NCBI GenBank assembly: GCA_003116995.1
Contig: BDSL01000122.1
Coordinates: 124,001-188,000 of the forward strand
DNA length: 64,000 bases
Reading direction: 5' to 3'
Source: Yamagishiella unicocca
Taxonomy: Eukaryota > Chlorophyta > Chlorophyceae > Chlamydomonadales > Volvocaceae
Shown here one piece after another: positions 12,945 to 23,300 of this stretch. Under the pieces are notes generated by a model. That model was not told the origin of the DNA and ran no database searches. It was given only the letters and a program-made list of their open reading frames with translations. A program made the position numbers and the translations under genes. The stretch's first letter is position 1. The number at the start of each line of letters is the position of its first letter.

Positions 12945-13130
12945 TCGGACCCAAGCTTATCCCAACACAGGCTCACGGAGTCCAAGCTTATACCATAATC
13001 CCAACCCACGGCAAACCACATCCAAGCTGACCCTAACCCAGACCGACTGGACCCTAGTTACCCTAACCCAGACTGGATTCAAGCTGGTCCGCACCATGGC
13101 AAACTGGATCCAAGCTGATCCCAACATGGA
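12945..13130. repeat. degenerate tandem repeat
   Basis: Recurring pieces such as GGATCCAAGCTGATCCCAAC and CCCTAACCCAGACTGGA follow one another with substitutions and small indels. It is an old decayed tandem array with no coding sense. Confidence 0.5.
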
Positions 13131-13466
13131 CACTGGGAAGACGGCATCACTACGCTGGCCAAGCACTCAGCAAAACAAGGCATACCGGTTTATCAATGGC
13201 AATCCAGGCCAGCAAACTTGCGGGCTTGTGCAAACACGATGGCGTGGATAGAGACAAACCTGGCAGTAGGCAGCGTTTCGGCTGTTTCGGCTGGGTGGGT
13301 CATGGTGGGTTAGCTGCTGGTGCCTGATGTGGGTGAGCGCTGTTGGATTTCTGTAAGACCTGACAGTCTCGCTCGTGTGGCATATCCGTGGCCTTGCCTC
13401 ATGGCTTGCGTGGGGTAATAGAGGGCATGACTGCATACGATAGCGCACAGTACGCGGTGTCCCGAC

Positions 13467-13952
13467 ATGTATATAGACGATCTTTGCCCGTGCGAACCAA
13501 CATTAAGAGTTCTGCACGCAATAAATTCCCAAACGCCTCTTATGAGCATGAGCGCATATTCAACCCTACTCGACCATACTCGAGGATCACCCTACGACGG
13601 TATGATGGATGATCCTCGTTACAGTGTTTTCGTGCGTGCTCTTCATAGTTGGTTGGAGAGCGACATATCTGCGGCACAACGGGCTGTAACTACATTCCGC
13701 TTTGCGGCAAGAGACAGTGAAAACAGTCGCCCATTCCTGCGGTGCGCAGCCCTGAGAACTGCAGCTTCATATTCCGAATGTTGCAGAATCATGGAAGGTA
13801 GTCGCTGCGATCTCTGTCTAATGCACATGCTCGCGACGACGCATAGCGCAACCGGACCCCATGGTTGCACGTGGGCTGAAGACTGCTTATTACTGCAGTA
13901 TCACACGATGTTTGGTAACTATTGGTTCGTGGACTGCTCCTTTCAGCAGTGA
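13467..13952 (+). CDS. uncharacterised open frame, doubtful
   Basis: An ATG-initiated frame of 161 codons in AT-richer intergenic DNA. The translation has a protein-like composition (for example SAYSTLLDHTRGSPYDGMMD and ALHSWLESDISAAQ) but no domain I recognise. There is no hint of splicing to a neighbour. Frames of this length are expected by chance a few times in 64 kb, so it is listed only as a candidate. Confidence 0.15.
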   Translation: MYIDDLCPCEPTLRVLHAINSQTPLMSMSAYSTLLDHTRGSPYDGMMDDPRYSVFVRALHSWLESDISAAQRAVTTFRFAARDSENSRPFLRCAALRTAASYSECCRIMEGSRCDLCLMHMLATTHSATGPHGCTWAEDCLLLQYHTMFGNYWFVDCSFQQ

Positions 13953-14470
13953 AGCGCAACTTCGTTCGCTGGCTTTCCGATCGCGGCACTGGCCTCGAGC
14001 TCGCAGCTATTTAATTATAATATATGGAGCTAGAAATAGGCCATTATCGAACGCTAAACAATGCACGTGTAGCGACACGCATTATTATGACTCAGCAAGC
14101 AATGTCGGCACCCAAGCAGCTCAGGCCTACGTGCAACATGTAAGGATTTAAGGCATCAAGTCATTTTTACTTCTTTAATTTCAGGGACGGAAAAAGTCTT
14201 AAAAATTGGTTACCTAATGCGTGTTTACCTAAGGCGTGTTTATTACCCCGGTACACCCGGTACCTATACGACGTTCCGACCCACGCCGCCTCAAACGTAA
14301 CGACAATTGCGCAATTGCATCATCAACGCAGGGATATACACTCGTTTTATTAAACAACTAAGGTCCCATCGCATTCCCTTATTAAGCGTCAAAGTGTCAG
14401 AGTCTACCTTTCGCAGTTATCTGATAGACGGCCCATTCCCTTGCTGGGATATTACTCTCCAGGATCGTCA

Positions 14471-14653
14471 ATGGGCAACAGCTGCACACACGCAGCGGAT
14501 GCAGTCGCGCACCTGGTTACTGAGGTTAGAAGCTTGGGAATCGGCGCAAAAGCGGGCATTTCCTTGCGGAAATGGTGGTCGGGTTTATTGATTACAATGA
14601 ATCTTATCATGCTGTTAGCCCTGTCTGTTATCGCTGTTGCCTCGGGAGCTTAG
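14471..14653 (+). CDS. candidate small membrane protein with MGNSC start
   Basis: A 60-codon frame. The N-terminus MGNSC is a typical N-myristoylation plus palmitoylation context. The C-terminal 22 residues (LLITMNLIMLLALSVIAVAS) would form one membrane helix, preceded by a basic RKWW. Both features suit a small membrane-attached protein. There is no family match and the frame lies in intergenic DNA, so chance cannot be excluded. Confidence 0.22.
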   Translation: MGNSCTHAADAVAHLVTEVRSLGIGAKAGISLRKWWSGLLITMNLIMLLALSVIAVASGA

Positions 14654-15192
14654 CGGTAAACTTAGGTCTTTCGCCCCCGGCGTTCGGTACATAATTGCAT
14701 TACCCGTATTAGGCAACAGCAATTTAATTGCTTGCAATATTCATTGATGGCCAGTGCGTAACAAACCCAGCCTTGTCCGTTCGTACTGCACTGGGAGACG
14801 GTGTACATCGCTGGCGAACAACGCCACATCACTAGGGCGCATCCATCTTGTTACATGGCACAGTCACTATCTATCGTAGCCCGACGCGTGCGTCCCGCCT
14901 CCCGTGATGGTCCCGCCCCGCAGGCGGAAATCCATGAGGCCGTCAGGAGCATAGAAGAATGGCAATTGGCGCAGACGATGGCAGTGAGGAACGGCGGGCC
15001 TGGGCAGGTGCGCCTCAGGAAGGGGATGCGGAAGGGTTCGGTTGCATTCGTCAGGGGCATCGCCTACATCAGGGACGACGCAGAGCTGGCAGGTAGTGCA
15101 TCGCAGCTTGCGAAGTATTTCCAGCTTTTCATGTGCAAACCCTAATTAAGTCAAACCGCTGCCTGCGGCCCTTCGCGGCGGGCGGCGCTGCT

Positions 15193-17390
15193 ATGAGCAG
15201 TTTCCTCTCCCGCCTCGCGGACATGCGCCTCTCCAACAAGCGCCTTATGCCGTCTCCCCTGCCCCCCTCCGCGGTAATCACCTTCGCGTTGCGGCCGCCA
15301 AACAGAGTTCTCACTCTTCAGCATGCAACCCAAAAACGTGCGGCCAAACAATCTTCTCCATCTACTCTTCCTCTCGTTCCCTTTCAAGTCGGACGACGGG
15401 TGGTTTTTATTTCCTCACTACCCTCCGCCGCCGCCGCACCACGCGCCTCGCCTCGCGTGACCCAACACTCGTCCTTGCTCGAACACACGCAGACCAACTG
15501 CGGCCCGCTGCTTCAACGAGTGGGCGGCCCCGACGTAGTCAAGAAGGTGGTGGAGCTCTTTTACCGCAAGCTATACTCCGACCCGCGGCTTATCCTGTTC
15601 CTTCACGACCAGGACATCATGCATCTGAGGGCCAAGCAGTCGGCGTTCGTGTCCTGGTAAGGGAGCCCGGCGGCGCTAGGAGGCCAGGGAGGGAGGGAGG
15701 GGGCCAGGGAGGGGGATGCTGCGGGCTACCGGGGAGGGCGAGGGGGACCCAGGGTTTCGGCGGGGAAGGATTGGGGCGACGGGTTGCGGGTTACGGGTTA
15801 CGGTTTATGGGCGGTCGCGGGTTCCAGGCGTCGATTCCTGGGGTCAGAGGGGGTTCTGGCGGATGCCAAGAGTACTACTTTGGGCTGCGGTTGTCCCAAA
15901 CGGGTTTTTACGCGCACACGGGTTTCCCTGGCAGCCCCCCTGCGCCCCTGCGCCCGCGCTTCCCCGGCCGATACCTTCGGCGCGGGCCTAGGTCAGTTCC
16001 CCTTGCCGCGCCTCCTCCTTCTCCTCCTCCTCCTCTGGACCACCACCTTCACCGCCCTCGGTTCGTCGGCCGTGGATTCGTGGATTCTCTTATAAAAGCC
16101 CCCACGCCAGCACCTGGCTGCGCACCCCGTGCTGCCGTCGGCACCACCCCGCTCGCGCCGTTCCCCCTTCTCGACACCCCGCGTTCACTGGTTCACTGGT
16201 TCACTGGTTCACTTGTTTCTCCTCCGCACCCTCCCTCCCGCGCCGCCCCCAGGCTCTTCGGCCCCCCCAACGTGCCGTACGTGGGCCGCAGCGTACGCAT
16301 CGCACACCTGCGCATTATCAAGCAGCGCGGCTTCAGTCCCGAGGACTTCGACATGGGCATGCGGTACTTCGAGCAGTCCATGGCGGAGCTGGGAGCGCCG
16401 GAGGTGATCATGGGTGAGGTGATGCGCCGCATAAGGCCCTTCAAGGACGCCTTTTTCACGCCCTCGAGCAAGGATGGAGAGGAGGAGGCGCGCTGGGCGG
16501 CCGAGGAGCGCGCCAGGGAGGAGGAGGCGCGGCAGCAGCTGGAGGTGCAGCACCAGCACGAGGAGGAGGTGGAGGAGCACCACAAGCAGGAGCGCCAGCT
16601 GCTGCAGCAGATCACGATGGCGCACAAGCAGGAGGCGGAGGAGGCGGCGGCGGCGGCGGAGGAGGGTGCGGACTGGGTCGCTGACGCGGCGGTGGCGGCG
16701 GCGGTGGCGGCGGCGATGTCCACGGCGGCGATATCGGGAGCGGTGTCAAGCAAACCCAGCAGCCGGCCCGCGTCCCGAGCCCCGCAGTGCCCCTTCACCG
16801 GCGGCCGCCTATCGCGACCCGCCAGTGCTGCCCCCCCTGCGGCCGCCCTCGCGGTTGTCGCGCCCCCACCTGCCGCCAGCTCCTCCTCACCGCGAGTGAC
16901 GTCATCGCCCACATCGCCGGTGGGCGGCGCCCCGTCATCGCGGCCGGGGACTGCCAACGCCGCCACGGCCACCTCATCGCGCAGCCCCCCTCCCGCCGCT
17001 GCAGCCGCCACCACTGGCAGCAGCAGCAGCAGCCGCCCAGCCTCCCAGCAGTCGCCGCACCCGGCCAGCAGCAGCAGCAGCCGACCACACACGGCCGCTG
17101 ACGCCGCCGCCGCGTCCGCACCCACCAAGCGCGTCCCGTCGCCAAGCGCCGTGCCGCCGGCGTCGCCGTTGACGCAGCCCAACCGCCCCGGCTCCGTCGG
17201 CTCCGTCGGCTCGGCTAACAAGCCCGCCGCCGCCGCGGTGTCGGACCCGCTGGCGGAGTTCGAGGCGGAGATCAACGAGATTGAGCGCGCGTATTCTCCC
17301 CCCGAGAAGACCCCAGGCAAGGACGCGGCTAAGATGGCGGGATGCCTGGAGCCATCGCCCTCCAGCCGCAAGACCGCCGCGGTCTTTTAA
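15193..17390 (+). CDS. Truncated haemoglobin (2/2 globin) with long C-terminal extension
   Basis: Two exons, 15193-15656 and 16253-17390, joined in phase 2, giving 533 residues if translation starts at 15193. The haem domain spans about residues 101-225. It has GGPDVVKKVVELFYRKLYSDP with the helix-B Tyr, then AKQSAFVSWLFGPPNVPYVG, then GRSVRIAHLRII whose His (about 173) fits the proximal haem ligand, and a final helix ending FKDAFFTP. This is the group I (trHbN-like) pattern found as THB proteins in green algae, which bind O2 or NO. The remaining 300 residues are unusual: a charged Glu/Gln/Ala helix (about 228-290), then Ala/Ser/Pro-rich disordered sequence. The N-terminal 100 residues, rich in Ser/Arg/Ala, could be a leader. 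Alternatively the true second exon starts at 15493, after a good acceptor, with an unseen first exon. Confidence 0.8.
16063..16096 (+). repeat. dispersed intronic repeat family B, copy 1
   Basis: A copy of the element with core GGCCGTGGATTCGTGGATTC followed by TCTTATAAAA, inside the haemoglobin gene intron, sense to the gene. Other copies are at 23011-23046, 44270-44308 and 47101-47140. Two copies (here and 44249) share an upstream GGACCACC(A/G)CCTTCACCGCC. Confidence 0.75.
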
Positions 17391-20300
17391 GCGGCGGGAG
17401 GCCTCTGGGGGTCCAGGGGGGTGGGGTGCCGGAGCCAATCCCTGGCTCGGGTCGAGGAGGACTGGCGCATTGCCAGGCCCATTCTCTGTTGCCAGTCTTT
17501 CGGGCCTCCCCCCATAAGAAGCGGCTGGAATCCCTATCACGTCGCGGAAAACGCTGGCGGGAATGTTCGGAAATATTCGGGAATGTTCTTCTATGGCAAC
17601 ACGGGGAACAGCCGTGGTACGGATGCTGTGCGGAAGAGGTGCGGCGGCGGCAGCGTCTGTAGGGCACGGGGCGAGGACGGGACCCAGCGCGAGGTTTTCA
17701 GGGTTTCAGGGTTTTTCATGGCTCGGTCGGGGTCGCCCCTTGGCGCCACCACAATACTGCAGGGAGGGCCCCCCTGCGTTAGGGCGCCCAAGATTTTGCG
17801 TCACCTGGAATTGCGAATGGCCAAGTCGTGTTGGGTATGTCGCTCTGAGGGCGAACGATAAGGAAATGGATAAGAATAAGAGCTGTAGGTGGGTGGCGCG
17901 GCGGTAAGGGTCGGCGCCGTGGCAGCCGGGATGGGTGGTGTAGGCAGAGGGAAGAGTTTCATTTGACTTGGGAAGTGCACGGGGCGCGGCAAATACATGC
18001 ACGTGTGCATTGCCGATACCGTGTTAATGGTTTTATGTACGCAAGTAGGGCTGGAACAAGCCCGCGCAATGACCGCTGCAGCTGCAGCTATAGGGCCCAG
18101 CTCGCGTGCAAATGCACTCTCTCGCAGGCCACAGGCGGTGTAGGCCGCCCGACTCGGATGACGGTCATGGTGACAATAATGATAAGCGGGAGGGGCCTAA
18201 AGGAGTTGTTTAGGGCGCGACGGACGGAAGTCGCAGCCGTAGGGGCGGGAAGATGTAAGGCCAGGGCCACGGGCCCGCTCGTACCGGCCGTGGACTTTAT
18301 TGTTGGTTGCTCCAGGCATGGGGTGGATGTTTGCGCGCGGGCAGGGGGCGCCAGATGTGCTCGGTGCCGCATTGAAGGGTACGAGTGTGAGCGGCGGGAA
18401 GGCGATGTGAGGGCGTGCTTGCGGGTATTCGCTCCTCCTCCTCGTCCTCGTCCTCTTCTTCATATTCAGAACAACTACCTACCCCGATCATTCACACAGC
18501 CGACAGCCCATGTGCCGGCGGGTTTCCTGGCGAGAACTCACGTCTTCTGGCCTACCATTCGGGCGCGTGGGCTTGCCTGTTCGGATGCGGCGCCCTTGCT
18601 CCCCGTACCTGGGGCATGCGCCACCTCTGAGGCATTACTGCCGAACTCGGTGGGAGGGCGGCGCTGCGGTCCATTGCATTTCCGGCCGGCGTCGTCATCA
18701 CCTTCGTAAAGGGAATAAATGGGGGGATCGGACCGCCTCTTTCGGTGTTGCTATTTGGATTCGTTCCTGTTGTGTATCAGGTTAAAATGCGTTGGACTTC
18801 TTGGGGCATTCTTCTTTATGGAATACAACCATGTACGACACGGTACGAACGGAAGTTTTGCGGTTGATCCTAAAGCTCGCTTCATACAGTGACACAGTTC
18901 CGCAACTCATGCGGCTCTGCGAACAAAACTTCGTTCTGCGCTTGTTCGGGGGGTCTTCACGGTGGATATCTCATCGCCGGTACCGATATCGGTCGCTAGC
19001 ATACCTGGCATACCCCCTTTCGCCTCCTGCTCGTGCTTTCAGGCTTGATGGCCAATAAAGTGATTTTCGATGACATAAATACTTCTTAGTGATAGCATGT
19101 CTTGTGACGTTGTGGTGCGTTGTGGCGCCGGCAACGCATCTCGCAGCGGAGTCTCGTTTTGGTATTCGGTACCTCCTCCACATGGCCGAACTCGTCGCCG
19201 TGGTGTGATGTGAGGCGCCGGACAGAGCCGAACATTGTCGGATATGTTGATGAATTTGGAAAGTCGGAGGATCTGTATGTCCAGCTAGAAAACTGTCTGG
19301 GGCCGTCCGGCTGAGAAGATCATATGGCGGCTACTTGCTTTGTTAACCTTCTAACCCACATCTACGTGTGCCTTGTAGCCCCCACGACACCGAGCATTGC
19401 TTGCCCCAAAGTGGTTGCTTGGTGGTCTCCTTCGTGGAGACCCAATAGATGGACTATTTCGATCGTTGGGCCGTGGCCGTTGTCAGTAACCTGCAGTACC
19501 GCCAGCCGCTGCGCGCTCCTCCCTACTCGCCATACATAGCGTGTTTCTGGCTTCAAAATGTTTGCGCCTGGCATCCTGCCGTCGGCCTTGCCCCCCCCTG
19601 CGCCACGGGGTGCACTGGAGTCGACCGCTGTACGACCCAGGGAGAACCACATGCGCTTTACTTTGGACACGGGAGCATAACTGGGGTGCTGGGAGCACCG
19701 CCTGCCGCCATTACGTAGCCCTGCCACCTGGCCTCAGCTCTTGTTAGGCGACCGAAGCCACTGACGATCGAGGCCATTCAATGGTTGGGTTGCGTGCATG
19801 TGGCACGCCAGTCAACTGCACACCACAATCCACGTGCCTCATCCAGACGATGGAATAGCATATTCGAAGTGGTTGCACGTTAGGAAGGCGGCGTTGCGGA
19901 ACCGAAGAATGGCGGCCAGCACCACACCATCGCGACTGGTATGCTTGGGTATAACCCGACAACCATATGCCTTCCACCAGCTAGCCCCCCCGGCATCAAT
20001 GCACGGATGGTCCCAGGTCTGTAATGGTAAAGTGCAACACGCATAGTTATTCTGTCCGCGTTCCTGTCCGCTGGCCTGTCGTACCCGTCCGCAAGGCATC
20101 CTCATTTCGGTTGATTACGGCCTGGCGTAGATATATTATATTGGTCGTAACGATTGACGTATATGTGTTTTGAAGTTTGCCATTCAACGCCGATCCGTAT
20201 CGCAGTGATGGTTCCGTCGAATGGCCTTTCTTCATAAAGGGCAAGGCTCATGACCATCATATGAAACGTATAAAAGCGGCCTTGTTGAGTTATATGGATT

Positions 20301-20393
20301 CATAAGATATTAAGATCTGCGATCGCTTACGGACGACCTCGTTGACGCCGAGGCATTCCGCCTCCTCTTCGCGCGGGCCGCTTCCCAGCTAAG
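17391..20393. other. intergenic stretch, no firm gene
   Basis: Three kilobases between two plus-strand genes. GC-rich at first, then AT-richer from about 18700. A (TCC)n-like tract lies at 18428-18462. A short frame at 19558-19677 ends in RFTLDTGA, resembling a retroelement aspartic protease core, but it stops at once. The end of the stretch holds the promoter of the GNAT gene with a TATA box at 20269. Confidence 0.4.
20269..20276 (+). promoter_or_regulatory. TATA box of GNAT gene
   Basis: TATAAAAG stands 118 bases before the ATG at 20394, at a plausible distance for a core promoter plus a 5' UTR of about 90 bases. It is the clearest TATA box in the window. Transcript ends are not known. Confidence 0.5.
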
Positions 20394-23300
20394 ATGAGCC
20401 TCGCCGCCGGTGTGTGCGCAAACACGGGTCTCGCAGCGCCAACTCGGCCCCATGCGTCCAGCAGCTGCGGAAACAACGCAGCACGCATCACAGTCGCAGC
20501 CGCGGCAGTAGCACCATCTCTAGCAGCGGGTGCAGTCCGAGCCCGGGGCCATTGCAGCCCTGGCGCAGCCCCCGAGTCCTCGCCCCTGCGCTCTCTCCTC
20601 TCCTCCAACCGGGTGCGGCAGTTGCGCCCCTCCGCAGCGCGCTCTCCCCCTTCCGGCCCCTCCGCCCAGAGGCCGCTGCCCTCCAGCGCACCCAGCAGCG
20701 GCGGTGCCACCATCCACATACGCATAGCGGATATGCAGGACTACTGGCCCGCCGCCGACTTGCACTGCCGCGTCTTCAGCACGGACGTGGTTGAGCATGA
20801 CTCCTGGAAGGTAAGGGCAGGGAAGCGGGAAGCGGGGAAAGGGCATGGATCGGGACCTGGTCTGGCCCTGGATCTGGATGTGGATCTGCATTCAGGATCT
20901 GGGTCTGGGTCACGAGCCCCGACCTGGGCATGGTGGGCTTTTGGGGTCGGCATGCCTGAGTTGGAAGGTGTTGCGTTGCGACTCAGAAACAGTATACGTG
21001 GGACCCGGTGCAGAAGCGGCTGCCCACCTGCTGGCTGCCAGCCGCGGCGTGGCAAGCAACCTTAGAATGAGCAGTCTCCACAGCCGTGATGGCGGTGTTA
21101 ATGGCGGTTGTACGTGCTGCTATACGGTGATGGTTGTTGGATTGAGTGGACCATCCGGCTGGGTGCCCCCTCAAAGCCCCCCCTCGCATCCACGGGTCTT
21201 CCTCGCATCCCCCCCTCCCCCGCCGTCAAGTCCACCCCCCCCTGCCGCCGCCTCCCACCCGCCCTGCTGCCACCCCACCTCCTCCATGTCGTGTACCCGG
21301 GTCCTTACGCCCCCCTCCACCCAAGTTCTGCAGCATGCACCTCGAAACGTGAAACGGTTTTTCTCGCACCCTCGGGTCTTCCTCGAAACCCCCCCAGGCG
21401 CTGTCGCTGCGTGTCGACAGGATCCTGGCGCTGCAGATCAACGATAAGATCGCCGGTCAGGGGGCCGGCAAGTAGGTGCGGCGCGAGCCGCCAGTCGCGA
21501 GGGGGATGGGGGGAGGGGCAGGAACGGCACCTGCCTAGCTCTGCCGTACCGTCAACTGCTGACGTGGCTGCCCGACCCAGCCGGCACTCATCTGCCCCCT
21601 CTCCTCTTGCAAGTCATGCGCCCCCCCGTCCCCACGCCAAACTCCCTTCCCCCGTCCCACTCCACGCTCCTTGGGTATTCCTCTGGGGTGCTCTGGGGTG
21701 CTCCTCCCCCGTTGGCTGAGTCAGCTCGGCGCTGCTGCTGGCGTTCGATCGGGACCCGCCCACGACTCCGGAGCAGCTCGCAGCTGCGGAGGCGGCCTTC
21801 CGGACCGCCGCCGAGGCGGCAGCGACCCGCGGGTCGCCCACCAGTGCCGACTTCCCCCGCCCCATGTGGTGGCTGGGGCGGCCTCTGGCGCCTGGGACGA
21901 GGCCTGGGGTGGGCGTCTCGGCTGAGGTACGACGGGTGAGGGGGTACGGCAGTCGTACACAAGCACGGTTTGGGCGGCTTGTCTGTTCCTTAGTCGGCGT
22001 CCGTGAAACCAGCCTGCCCGCCTGCCACACCTCCCTGCACATCTTCCTCGTCTCTCGCGGCCACCGCGCCACTTCGCCTCCCCCTCTCCCGCTCTCCCCC
22101 CTCGCCCCCCCTCTCCCCCCTCGCCTCCCCCTCTCCCTTTTGCCCCCCTCGCCTCCTCCCCCGACCGCCCCTCTCTGCTGGTCCGCAGTCTGTGGGGCTG
22201 GTCGGGGTGGCGGCGTTGGACTCCTTCTGCGACCTGGTCCCCCCCCGGGAGCTCAACTGGCGCACAGACGGCCAGATGGGGTGGTACCGCCGTGAGGGTG
22301 CGCAGCTGGATGGGTCGGTGGGTCACCGACGGTTGGATGGGTCATCCCCGGTTGGATGGGTGGGGCCAGGCCTCCTCCGCCGAGGCTGAAGCCAGTATCA
22401 CAACGTAGTGACGCCGAGCTGGAGCACAACATAGTGACGCCGAGCTTGAGCGCGGCGACCCCCGCAGGTTTCAAATTTTCGGAAAAGTTAAAATATTGTT
22501 TCTCCCCAGCCCGGATCGAACGGGCGACCTAAGGATGTCTCCTACGATTACAGTCCTTCGCTCTTCCAGCTGAGCTATAGGGAGAGACATGTCAACAGGA
22601 GGTTTACGGACATCCCTGGTTGTTGCCCTGGCCGCAGCCGGCCTCAACTCGCGGTCTCTCTCTCTCTCTCTCGCAGCCGCACTCGTGTCTCTTCCGCAGT
22701 GCTTTCCCGCCGGGATAAGGGCGGGTGCCGCCTGTCGTGCGGCCACTGTAACGCGGTCTCTCTCTCGCAGCCGCCTGTCGTGCGGCCACTGTAACGCGGT
22801 CTCTCTCTCTCGCAGCCACTGTCGTGCGGCCACTGTAACGCGGTCTCTCTCTCTCGCAGCCACTGTAACGCGGTCTCTCTCTCTCTCGCAGCCAAGCCCC
22901 GTTTCCCTCCAGCCAGCACCCACTTTCCCCTCCACCACATGAGCCCTGCATACAGGTCGTGAAACCGGTCCTTATGCCACTCCCCTCTCTCCTCTGAAGC
23001 ACCACCACCTTCGGTTTATCGGCCGTGGATTCGCGGATTCTCTTACCACCCCCCCTTTCCCGGCCCCCAGGCTACGCTTACGTGAGCAACGTGGCGGTGC
23101 TGCCCTCCGCGCGGCGGCGGGGTGTCGCTAGGCGGCTGATGGCGGCGGCGGAGGCGCTGGCGGCGGAGTGGGGCTGCCGGATGGTGGGGCTGCACTGCAA
23201 CCCCAAGAAGCGGGCGCCGTGGGTGGGTGGCTGGGCGGGGGTGGCTGGGCCTTCGAGGAAGACTCGTGGATGCGAGAAAGCCCGTTTAGAAAAGATGTTT

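Larger units (their letters stand above)
10812..15192. other. intergenic stretch, no firm gene
   Basis: About 4.4 kb of mostly AT-richer DNA between a minus-strand gene start and a plus-strand gene. It may contain a 5' exon of the RRM gene close to 10830-11150. Two open frames are described separately (13467-13952 and 14471-14653). Degenerate copies of an approximately 30-bp unit built on CCAAGCT and CCCTAACCCAGACTGGA occur at about 12945-13130. Nothing else is recognisable. Confidence 0.4.

Noticed and set aside
16085..16098. TATAAAAG-like motif as a promoter
   Set aside because: It is part of dispersed repeat family B within the haemoglobin intron, not upstream of a start.
16193..17371. 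392-codon minus-strand frame
   Set aside because: It is the complement of the GC-rich haemoglobin tail exon; its Ala/Ser/Cys-rich translation has no domain.
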